Assembly: GCA_001689535.1 (NCBI GenBank)
Contig: LUJP01000034.1
Coordinates: forward strand, 1 to 42,004
DNA: 42,004 bases
Source of the DNA: Bacteroidales bacterium M5
Lineage (GTDB): Bacteria; Bacteroidota; Bacteroidia; Bacteroidales; Muribaculaceae
Reading direction: 5' to 3'
Every line of letters begins with the position of its first letter. Position 1 is the stretch's first letter. Of this stretch, positions 25,769-33,383 are shown piece after piece. The translations under genes and the position numbers were made by a program. The notes beneath the pieces were generated by a model. It did not search any database. It saw nothing but the letters and a program-made list of their open reading frames with translations, and had not been told where the DNA came from.

Positions 25769-26650
25769 ATGAAGAAAATATTTTTGATTCTCGCCATCGC
25801 CGGTGTAGCCGCAAGTTTGGCATCAGGCAAAGTAATCCGCCGTCAGCTCAGCATCTTTCAGGGATCAGTTCCGGAAACCGAAACCCTCGCGCCCGAGACC
25901 ATGGAATTTGTCTACGACTACCGCTGGTGCGTAGACACCACCGCCTCTCTCAAAGAAAACTACGACTCCGACAATATGCTGCTGCAGATAGGCCCCGGCG
26001 GTCTCTCGAAATTCTCGAGCTACAAAAATCTGACAGTCGACTCCCTCATCACGTGTTCCTCGCCCGACCAGATTGCCCAGGCTGCAATGGACGGCAAGCT
26101 TGATAACGGCGAGTTCATGACAATCTATAAGAACTATCCCGAGGGACGCCTGACCCACACTGAAAAAATCTGTCAGGACTGGTTCCGCTACGACGAGGAG
26201 ATGCCCGTGCTCGACTGGGAGCTGACCGATTCGTTTACGACCGTTCTTGGCTACGAGTGCCAGAGCGCGCGGTGCCGGTTCCGCGGACGGGAGTGGACGG
26301 TGTTCTACACCGAGGAAATTCCGATTATGGACGGGCCTTGGAAGCTCCACGGACTGCCCGGCCTTATAATGAAGGCCTCCGACGCAGAGGGTCATTACAC
26401 CTTTGAGTGCATCGGGATAAAGTCGAAGGCCGACAGGCCCGTCACCATCTACAAAGTGCCGTTCAACAAAACTGACCGCCTTGGATATTACGACGCCAAG
26501 CACCGTTATGAAGTGAATCCATACGCTTACTATGAAGCTACCACCGGCGGCCATATCACCGTAACCGACGGGGCGGGAAATCCGCAGCCCGACGCATACG
26601 ACCCGATGGAACTTCCCTACGACTACATAGAACTTGACTGGAAAAAATGA
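25769..26650 (+). CDS. GLPGLI family protein
   Basis: This 293-residue exported protein starts with a signal peptide (MKKIFLILAIAGVAASLASG). It contains the family-naming motif in PWKLHGLPGLIMKASDAEGHYTFECIGI (about residues 189-216), preceded by VLGYECQSARCRFRGREWTVFYTEEIP. The function of GLPGLI proteins is unknown; they are usually encoded next to TonB-dependent-receptor-like proteins in Bacteroidota. The frame is open to 25706, but that part covers the promoter, so the start is placed at 25769. The stop overlaps the next start as ATGA. Confidence 0.9.
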   Translation: MKKIFLILAIAGVAASLASGKVIRRQLSIFQGSVPETETLAPETMEFVYDYRWCVDTTASLKENYDSDNMLLQIGPGGLSKFSSYKNLTVDSLITCSSPDQIAQAAMDGKLDNGEFMTIYKNYPEGRLTHTEKICQDWFRYDEEMPVLDWELTDSFTTVLGYECQSARCRFRGREWTVFYTEEIPIMDGPWKLHGLPGLIMKASDAEGHYTFECIGIKSKADRPVTIYKVPFNKTDRLGYYDAKHRYEVNPYAYYEATTGGHITVTDGAGNPQPDAYDPMELPYDYIELDWKK

Positions 26651-29178
26651 ACAGAATCAGCTTTTCAATACTCTGCGTTCTCCTGAGCCTGCTGTCGGCC
26701 TCGGCAGCAGGCCCGGGGAAACTGCAAGGCATCGTGACGGATGCCGACACCCGTGAGCCCATCGTGGGCTGCATCGTGAAATCGAAAGGGGCGTTTACGT
26801 CAACCGACAGGGAGGGCCGTTTCTCCATCGCGCCCAAAGCCGGGGCCGACTCCGTAACATTCCGTTTCATGGGCTACGAGACCCTTTCACTGCCTGTGGA
26901 TGCAGACATGTCAGCCGTAAGCCTGAAACCGAAGGCCACGCTGCTGAAGGATGTGATTGTGGCTGCCCCCGACATCTATGCCAAAGGCGACACTCTGGTA
27001 TTCAACGTGGCCCGGTATGCCAACGCAAAGGACAACGCGATAATCGACGTCATAAAACGTCTGCCAGGAATCAAAGTGGAGGATGACGGCACAATAAAGT
27101 ATCAGGGAAAACCCATCAACAAATTCTATATAGACGGCAACGATTTAATCGGAGGCCAGTATGGTCTCGCCACCAACAACATATCGCACAAGGATGTGAA
27201 ATCAGTTGAGGTGATGGAGAACCATCAGCCAGTCAAGGCACTCGAAGGCATAGAATTTCCCGAGGAAGCAGGCATAAATCTCAAACTGAAAGAGGATGCC
27301 CGCAGCCGTTGGGTGGGAGTAGCTAAGACCTCAGCCGGAGTCGAACCGCTGCTTTACAACGGCTCGCTCTACACCATGCGCATCGCTTCACGCGTTCAGA
27401 ATATCGTCACACTGAAAGCCGACAACACCGGCTGGAATCCCGCCAACGAGATACAGGAACATGACTTCGACGACATGTTCTCGTCGGACTACACCGCGTC
27501 CCTATGGCCCGAATACATATCGGCCGACATAATCAGCGCGCCGCTCACTGAGAAGCGCACGCGCGACAATCTGTCGTGGCTGGCAAACGCAATCACGGCA
27601 TGGAAATCGGGCGACACCTCCATGCGTCTGAAGCTTAACTATATAGGCGACCGGCTGGACTACAATTCAGCACTGACCACCAATTATTTCAGTGAGCTTA
27701 TTCCCGATTTCGTGCAAAAGAATTCGCAGCGCACCCAGAGTCACGACCTTTCGGCACAGTTCTTCAGCCAGACGAACAAGCGCGAATATTATCTTAAAGA
27801 GAAGTTCACGGCCTCCGGCGTCTGGACCAGGTCGAACTCCGCTATCACCGGCTCGTTTGACGTAGACCAGCTGGTGAACCGCAAAAGCCTGTCGGCCGCC
27901 AACGACCTTAAACTTGTGAAACGCAACGATAAAAAACTCTTCACACTCATCTCGCGCAACTCGCTGGTCTATCGTCCCGACAGACTGCTGATTGCGGGCG
28001 AAGAGGATGCCGTGCAGAGCGTCGGCACCACCGATTTCCGCAGCACAACGGAAACAAAATTCGGTAAACTCAGCCGTTTCTGGAAATATTATGCCACAAC
28101 CGGCCTCGACATAGACTATCACCGCATGAATACGGCTCTTTCAGGCCTCGGCGAATTTGACAACTACGGATCGCACAGCGCATTCCTCTCAAACATTTAC
28201 GCAACCCCACAGGTGGATTACGAACGCGGCGGCTGGAGGGCATCACTGCGTGCGGCTCTGAGATGGCTCCATTATTCGGTTGCCGGGCAGCATGACTATC
28301 TCTCGGCAGCGCCACGCCTGTACGTGAAACGCCAACTCACATCTAAATCCGATATTTCCGCCTCGGTGGCCTACCGCCTCGGCGCGCCGCAGGCCTATCT
28401 CAACATCACGGCTCCCGTGCTTTCCGACTACAGGAATCTTTTCATTGCTGAGAATCCCGACAAGTACTCTCACGATATTGCCGCCACACTTTCCTATCGC
28501 TACCGCAATCCGTTAAAATCGCTGTTTTTCAATCTTTCAGCCACTTATAACCATAGCCGGAGTTCGCTGATGTCAAACCAGTTGTTCGTAGGCGATTTCA
28601 TAGTTTCCACTTACGCCGACCGCCTTCACCACAGCGATTCGTGGTTCATAAACGGCGGTTTCAGCAAAGGGCTTGGCCACAGCCGAATGGTGACGGGCTT
28701 CGATATCAATGCCTCGACCTCTTCGGCCTCGTCGATGCGCGATGATGCCGTAATACCTTTCCGACAGCTTACGGCCGGAGTGAAACCGTATTTCAAGGGC
28801 AGCCTATGCCGTTGGCTGTCGGCCAACTATAATGCTGAATATGGATATTCACGGCTGAAAATCAACGGTGAGTCAACCAACTACCATTCCTTCCACCAGA
28901 ACATATCCGCCACCGTCATACCCAGCGACCATGTCCAGCTGACCGCCGGTGCGGAACATTTCCTGACACGTTTCCCCGAAGGAAACACAGCCTCGCTTGT
29001 GTTGCTCGATGCCTCGGTGGTGTGGCACGTGGGCAAGACACGCCTTTCACTCACGGCCAATAACCTGCTGAACCGTCGCAGCTATCAGTATGTGAACTAC
29101 GGCACGCTCTCGCGCACAGAGCACTCCTTCCGCCTGCGCGGACGTAACATTCTTGCCGGAGTACAGATAAGATTTTAG
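26647..29178 (+). CDS. TonB-dependent-receptor-like outer-membrane protein with CarboxypepD_reg-like N-terminus
   Basis: This 843-residue outer-membrane protein has a signal peptide and then a carboxypeptidase-regulatory-like beta-sandwich (LQGIVTDADTREPIVGCIVKSKGAFTSTDREGRFSI, about 27-62). A plug-like region (about 100-205, with INKFYIDGNDLIGGQYGLATNNI and KSVEVMENHQPVKAL) and a long beta-barrel follow. The barrel ends in a terminal Phe (AGVQIRF), the usual BAM recognition residue. It probably imports or handles a ligand with the GLPGLI partner. No SusD partner is present, so it is not a classical glycan-uptake pair. Confidence 0.87.
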   Translation: MNRISFSILCVLLSLLSASAAGPGKLQGIVTDADTREPIVGCIVKSKGAFTSTDREGRFSIAPKAGADSVTFRFMGYETLSLPVDADMSAVSLKPKATLLKDVIVAAPDIYAKGDTLVFNVARYANAKDNAIIDVIKRLPGIKVEDDGTIKYQGKPINKFYIDGNDLIGGQYGLATNNISHKDVKSVEVMENHQPVKALEGIEFPEEAGINLKLKEDARSRWVGVAKTSAGVEPLLYNGSLYTMRIASRVQNIVTLKADNTGWNPANEIQEHDFDDMFSSDYTASLWPEYISADIISAPLTEKRTRDNLSWLANAITAWKSGDTSMRLKLNYIGDRLDYNSALTTNYFSELIPDFVQKNSQRTQSHDLSAQFFSQTNKREYYLKEKFTASGVWTRSNSAITGSFDVDQLVNRKSLSAANDLKLVKRNDKKLFTLISRNSLVYRPDRLLIAGEEDAVQSVGTTDFRSTTETKFGKLSRFWKYYATTGLDIDYHRMNTALSGLGEFDNYGSHSAFLSNIYATPQVDYERGGWRASLRAALRWLHYSVAGQHDYLSAAPRLYVKRQLTSKSDISASVAYRLGAPQAYLNITAPVLSDYRNLFIAENPDKYSHDIAATLSYRYRNPLKSLFFNLSATYNHSRSSLMSNQLFVGDFIVSTYADRLHHSDSWFINGGFSKGLGHSRMVTGFDINASTSSASSMRDDAVIPFRQLTAGVKPYFKGSLCRWLSANYNAEYGYSRLKINGESTNYHSFHQNISATVIPSDHVQLTAGAEHFLTRFPEGNTASLVLLDASVVWHVGKTRLSLTANNLLNRRSYQYVNYGTLSRTEHSFRLRGRNILAGVQIRF

Positions 29179-29190
29179 TGCTCCCTTCCT

Positions 29191-30441
29191 TTACTTGCGC
29201 ACCATATCGGCCAAAGGAGCCAGACGCCATGCAAACCATGCGAGCACAAGCGCTATCAGTGTGATAACCACAAACGCTATGGCTGTGGAATGAAGCATGT
29301 TGCCAAGGCCTACGAGAGGAGACACCACGGCGGCGAAAACATATTTCACCACGCTCAGTATCGCCGAGGCGGTACCCGCCTCGGCCCTCCCCTCCTCCAT
29401 GGAAAGGGTGTTGGCGCTTGAGAAAATCATGCCCGAGAACAGAAGCATGGGCAACGCTGAAATCTCATAGTAGAGGAAGGGGGCGTCAACCCACATCACC
29501 ACGGCCTCGGCGCAGGCAAACACAAACATCCCCACACAGCCCACCACCATTCCCTGCTTCATCACCTTGAAGCGGAGGGCGAGTGTGGAGCCTATACCCA
29601 TGCAGAGTGCGTTGCCGCCGAAAATCAGGCCGAAATCCACGGAACTGAAGTGGTAGTGGTCCTGAATGATAAATGGCGCCGACGAAATGTAGGCATAAAG
29701 AAGTCCGATGGCCACAGCCTTGATAACGACGTAAAGCATAAAGCGGCCGTTGATGAAAAGACTCTTGTAGGCCCGCAGGTAATCAGCCATCGACTTCACC
29801 TTTAGGCGCCGCGACGGAGGAAGAGTCTCGTGATAGCGGGTTGTCCAGAACGTCATGCCCACGCCTATCACCAGCAGGAGCACGAATATTCCGCGCCAGC
29901 CCACCCAGTCGGCCATGAAACCGCCCACAACCGGGCCGAGCGCCGGTGCGATACCGTTGATCGCTCCCACTATGGCCATAAGCTTGGCAAGCTGACGTCC
30001 CATGTAGACGTCGGCCGGAATAGAGGTGGAAAGAACCATCGCCCCTCCGGCGCCGAGTCCCTGGAACAGACGGCACACTATGAAAAATACTATATTGCGC
30101 GAAAAAAGCGATACGGCCGTGGCAACAGCAAAAATCACCAGCGAGACCAGAAGCACCGGCTTGCGGCCGTAGCGGTCGCTGGCCGAGCCCCACAGCACCG
30201 AGCCGAGGCCCATACCGGCCATGGCCATGGAAAGGCCCATCTGCGTCATCGACGGTGTGGTATGGAATTCCCGCATCATATCGGGAATCGTGGGAAGATA
30301 CATATCGTTTACCAACGAGGAGAAGGCGCCGATAATGGCTATGAACACCACGAACGCGCCATAGTTTCTCGGCGGTACCGACAGCCCGGTCGCAGCCGGT
30401 TGAGCAGTAGAATCAGAAGCCATTTGTTTTAATCTTATCAT
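29191..30441 (-). CDS. Bcr/CflA-type MFS multidrug efflux transporter
   Basis: This 416-residue inner-membrane protein has 12 hydrophobic helices. Signatures are NDMYLPTIPDMMREFHTTPSMTQMGLSMAMAGMGLGSVLWGSASDRYGRKPVLL (motif A, SDRYGRKP) and the GAGGAMVLSTSIPADVY region typical of the Bcr/CflA group. That group exports bicyclomycin, chloramphenicol or sulfonamides by drug/H+ antiport; the substrate here is unknown. An ATG at 30423 (MASDSTAQPA) is an alternative start. A possible 34-aa leader peptide lies 67 nt upstream. Confidence 0.88.
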   Translation of the reverse strand: MIRLKQMASDSTAQPAATGLSVPPRNYGAFVVFIAIIGAFSSLVNDMYLPTIPDMMREFHTTPSMTQMGLSMAMAGMGLGSVLWGSASDRYGRKPVLLVSLVIFAVATAVSLFSRNIVFFIVCRLFQGLGAGGAMVLSTSIPADVYMGRQLAKLMAIVGAINGIAPALGPVVGGFMADWVGWRGIFVLLLVIGVGMTFWTTRYHETLPPSRRLKVKSMADYLRAYKSLFINGRFMLYVVIKAVAIGLLYAYISSAPFIIQDHYHFSSVDFGLIFGGNALCMGIGSTLALRFKVMKQGMVVGCVGMFVFACAEAVVMWVDAPFLYYEISALPMLLFSGMIFSSANTLSMEEGRAEAGTASAILSVVKYVFAAVVSPLVGLGNMLHSTAIAFVVITLIALVLAWFAWRLAPLADMVRK

Positions 30442-30508
30442 AGTTAAAACAACAGCTTCCCGATATCAGTTCATCTTCCCTCAACGCGTCTTACACCCTC
30501 GGGTAGCT

Positions 30509-30613
30509 CTAAATCGGTGATAACCCGTCCATCGCCTCAGCATGGGCACCCTCCCAGGCCAGAGCATCGAGCATATAAATGTAAGCAACCTGCAGCTCCG
30601 TAGTTTTTATCAT
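30509..30613 (-). CDS. Possible 34-aa peptide upstream of the efflux gene
   Basis: ATG (30613-30611) to TAG encodes 34 residues beginning MIKTTELQVAYIYML and ending AMDGLSPI. Composition and codons look protein-like, with a probable amphipathic helix. An in-frame TAA lies upstream, so it is not the end of a longer gene visible here. I do not recognise the family. It is the only coding candidate in the gene-free stretch 30442-30759. It could be a free small protein, a decayed gene, or a leader peptide of the transporter. Confidence 0.35.
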   Translation of the reverse strand: MIKTTELQVAYIYMLDALAWEGAHAEAMDGLSPI

Positions 30614-30707
30614 TCTGACTATTGTTTTTTACAATCTGACAAAAATCAGCAGGCGCACTTTGCCAGATTGGCGTTATTATCACCCAATATGTTAGCGCAT
30701 GATTTAT

Positions 30708-30738
30708 TTTGACAGATGACTCATTCTGTGTAAATTTG
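30708..30738 (+). promoter_or_regulatory. Promoter of the lipoprotein-prenyl synthase-tatD operon
   Basis: TTTG (30708-30711), exactly 19 nt, then TAAATTTG (30731-30738), a full match to the Bacteroidota consensus. The start is expected near 30745, about 15 nt before the ATG at 30760. Confidence 0.78.
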
Positions 30739-30759
30739 TAGACGCAAACGCCACATAGA

Positions 30760-31263
30760 ATGAGAGTAAGATTCTATATCGCATCGATATTGCCGACCGT
30801 CATCGGCCTGCTTTGCGCCTGCAGCGGGGCTGGCGGCGGTTCTGTTCCGCCCGACCACGGGCTGACGCTCGATCCGGCCTCGTCGCCCCAGACGCAGGCC
30901 GCGCTCGCCGTGGACTCCCTTGAGCCGGAAGAGATAGCCGAGACACTTGTGGCATGGATGACCGGAGCCTCCCACACTCACTACCCCTTTGCGGGACGGT
31001 TCACACGCAGCGTGACCGCTCGCTACACCGGCTCCGGACGCGATTCGCTCGCCACGCGGTTTGCCCTCGCCATCGATTCCGTCACCGCAACACTTCCCCT
31101 CCCGCTCCGGGCTCACGTGCTCACGGTGGCCGCGCCGCCGCGCACCCTCGCCGTCAGCCTGACAGGCGACCCGGACAGCACCGCTTTGGTCGGCGCGATA
31201 AAAGAAGCCTATGGCACCGATTCGCTTGCAGCCGCCACGTTCATGAACGCGCTTTCACATTAA
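30760..31263 (+). CDS. Hypothetical lipoprotein
   Basis: This 167-residue protein is not assigned to a family. The N-terminus is a lipoprotein signal (MRVRFYIASILPTVIGLLCAC), with the lipidated Cys in LCAC. The mature part is Ala/Thr/Ser-rich with a short helix-forming stretch (EPEEIAETLVAWMTGASHTHY), and no catalytic motif is visible. It begins just after a strong promoter and precedes the polyprenyl synthase by 19 nt, so it is the first gene of that operon. An antisense frame over the same bases is judged a shadow. Confidence 0.75.
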   Translation: MRVRFYIASILPTVIGLLCACSGAGGGSVPPDHGLTLDPASSPQTQAALAVDSLEPEEIAETLVAWMTGASHTHYPFAGRFTRSVTARYTGSGRDSLATRFALAIDSVTATLPLPLRAHVLTVAAPPRTLAVSLTGDPDSTALVGAIKEAYGTDSLAAATFMNALSH

Positions 31264-31282
31264 CTGACAAAACACCACAACC

Positions 31283-32248
31283 ATGCATACCACCAAAGAA
31301 TATCTCGATATGATCGAGACCCGCATTTCCGACCCCGGCCTTCCCTCCTCTCCCGCCGGACTCTATCAGCCCATAATCTATGCCCTTTCCTGCGGAGGAA
31401 AACGTCTTCGCCCCGTGCTCACGCTGGCAAGCGCCGAGGCATTCTGCGGCGACCCGATGCGGGCGATAAACCAGGCTCTGGCCGTGGAGATGTTCCATAA
31501 CTTCACGCTGCTCCACGACGATGTGATGGACCACGCCGACATGCGCCGCGGCAAGCCCACAGTACACCGCCGCTGGAACGAGCGCACTGCCATTCTTTCA
31601 GGCGATGCCATGCTCACGTATTCCAACATTCTGCTTTGCCGCGGAACAACCGCCGACACGCTGCTGAAGCTTCTGGAAATGATGAACAAAACGGCTATGG
31701 AGGTCTACGAAGGCCAGCAGCTCGATATGGACTTCGAGCAACGCACCGACGTGACCACCGGTGAATACATGGAAATGATACGCCTGAAGACATCCGTGCT
31801 TCTGGGGTGCGCATGCGCTCTCGGAGCCATTGCCGGAGGAGCCTCGGAAGACGCTCTCCGCGCTATGTACGGCTACGGCGAGAAACTCGGACTGGCCTTC
31901 CAGCTTCAGGACGACTATCTCGACACCTTCGGCGATCCTCTGGTGTTCGGCAAGGAAATAGGCGGCGACATCCTAAACGACAAAAAGACATGGCTGCTCA
32001 TCACAGCTCTCGCCGAAGACAAGGACGGCATTCTGCGCCATGAAATAGAATCGCCTTCGGCTCCTGCTGAAAAGATAGAGCGAGTAAGGAAAGTGTACAC
32101 GGCTCTCGACCTTCCCGCACGCTGCCACAAGCTCATCGACACATACGTGGACGAAGCAATAGCATCGCTCGACAATGCAGGACTCACTCCCGCGGCCCGC
32201 GACTTCTTCGCCGCCATAGCCGACAAATCGCGCACACGCACTCACTGA
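31283..32248 (+). CDS. Polyprenyl diphosphate synthase
   Basis: This trans-isoprenyl diphosphate synthase elongates FPP-type primers with IPP. The 321-residue protein has the first Asp-rich motif LLHDDVMDHADMRRG (Asp79, Asp80, Asp83) and the second QLQDDYLDTFGD (Asp210, Asp211, Asp214), plus GGKRLRP (39-45) for diphosphate binding. Small residues and Phe before the first motif set chain length, but the exact product (geranylgeranyl or a longer quinone tail) cannot be read from the sequence. TatD follows after 2 nt. Confidence 0.93.
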   Translation: MHTTKEYLDMIETRISDPGLPSSPAGLYQPIIYALSCGGKRLRPVLTLASAEAFCGDPMRAINQALAVEMFHNFTLLHDDVMDHADMRRGKPTVHRRWNERTAILSGDAMLTYSNILLCRGTTADTLLKLLEMMNKTAMEVYEGQQLDMDFEQRTDVTTGEYMEMIRLKTSVLLGCACALGAIAGGASEDALRAMYGYGEKLGLAFQLQDDYLDTFGDPLVFGKEIGGDILNDKKTWLLITALAEDKDGILRHEIESPSAPAEKIERVRKVYTALDLPARCHKLIDTYVDEAIASLDNAGLTPAARDFFAAIADKSRTRTH

Positions 32249-32250
32249 TT

Positions 32251-33030
32251 ATGCTGATTGATACCCATACACATCTTTATCTTCCGGAATTCGATGCCGA
32301 GGGACTGACCGGCGCCGACGCCGTTGACCGCGCGCTTGAGGCGGGGATTGACCGCATGATTTTCCCTAATGTCGACCTCACTACCATAGAGCCGATGCGC
32401 CGGCTCCACGAGCAGCGCCCCGACGTTACGTTCATGGCCATGGGCCTTCATCCTACAGAAATCAACGAAGGCTGGCGCGAAGACCTGGAAGCCACCCGTG
32501 AGGAGCTTGAAAGCCATAGCGCCGACTACATTGCGATAGGAGAAATAGGCATAGACCTTTACTGGGACAAGAAGTTTGCCGAGCAGCAGATGCAGGCGCT
32601 CGAACAGCAGATGCAGTGGGCTGCCGCAAGAAAACTGCCGGTGATAATCCACTGCCGCGAAGGACTGCCCCAGACACTGGAAGTGCTTTCGGAATTTCCG
32701 GAGGCCACCGGAGTGATGCACAGTTTCGGAGGGACGCCTGAGGATGTGGAGGCCGTAAAGCGCACCGTCGACTTCTATTTCGGAATCAACGGCATAGTCA
32801 CTTTCAAAAACTCCCGCTTAGTCGACACGCTGCCGGCAATCGGCACCGACCGTCTGCTTCTGGAAACCGACTCGCCGTACCTGGCCCCGGTACCCAAACG
32901 CGGCAAGCGCAACGAAAGTGCCTATCTCGTTCACACAGCTGCCCGCGTGGCCTCAGCACTCGGCCTTACTCCCGACAATCTCGCTTCAATCACAACCGCC
33001 AACGCCCTCACTCTCTTTTCTCTCTCCTAA
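32251..33030 (+). CDS. tatD: TatD family metal-dependent hydrolase/deoxyribonuclease
   Basis: This 259-residue TIM-barrel hydrolase has metal ligands in MLIDTHTHLYLPEFD (His6, His8), the Glu in YIAIGEIGIDLYW, His in PVIIHCREGL, and Asp in LLLETDSPYLAPVPKRGKRNE. The family cleaves DNA 3' ends and takes part in DNA repair or turnover. It begins 2 nt after the prenyl synthase, a pairing often seen in Bacteroidales. Its stop overlaps the convergent small gene by 4 bases. Confidence 0.93.
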   Translation: MLIDTHTHLYLPEFDAEGLTGADAVDRALEAGIDRMIFPNVDLTTIEPMRRLHEQRPDVTFMAMGLHPTEINEGWREDLEATREELESHSADYIAIGEIGIDLYWDKKFAEQQMQALEQQMQWAAARKLPVIIHCREGLPQTLEVLSEFPEATGVMHSFGGTPEDVEAVKRTVDFYFGINGIVTFKNSRLVDTLPAIGTDRLLLETDSPYLAPVPKRGKRNESAYLVHTAARVASALGLTPDNLASITTANALTLFSLS

Positions 33031-33374
33031 TCCTTACGGAGATATTTGATCCAGGCGTAGCACTTTCGGGACGAAAGATAATTGAGATTATGGCCGTTGG
33101 CATAAGCCTCGCGCTCAAACGAGATATTGTAATATGCCTTTTTCCGGTCACGGTATTGAACGCACCGGATAAGCCACTCGATCACATAGATGATGTAGAA
33201 CGGCAGGAAGAGCATTTCGCGCTGTTGAGCAGTATGAATCCGCTCGTGATTGACCACATACTTATCAATCCAGCTTGTATCTCTGGCCCAGAACGTCCCG
33301 AAAAGATTTATACATATTCCTTTCGGCACTAATCGGCTGCGGATTATCACTGCGGATTTATCCACCCTTTTCAT
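33027..33374 (-). CDS. Small HExxH-containing membrane protein
   Basis: This 115-residue protein has no assigned family name that I can give. It contains NHERIHTAQQREMLFLPFYIIYVIEWLIR, that is, an HExxH zinc-protease-like motif (HERIH) at the mouth of one hydrophobic helix. Later it has a conserved-looking ISFEREAYANGHNLNYL with a Glu that could be a third ligand. Similar small proteins occur across Bacteroidota, and proteolytic activity is inference only. It starts 9 nt after the GH2 gene stop and is probably in the same transcript. Confidence 0.75.
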   Translation of the reverse strand: MKRVDKSAVIIRSRLVPKGICINLFGTFWARDTSWIDKYVVNHERIHTAQQREMLFLPFYIIYVIEWLIRCVQYRDRKKAYYNISFEREAYANGHNLNYLSSRKCYAWIKYLRKD

Positions 33375-33383
33375 ATCGGGTCA

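Noticed and set aside
30721..31116. 131-residue minus-strand frame over the lipoprotein gene.
   Set aside because: Antisense shadow; the plus-strand gene has a full promoter, a lipoprotein signal and operon context.
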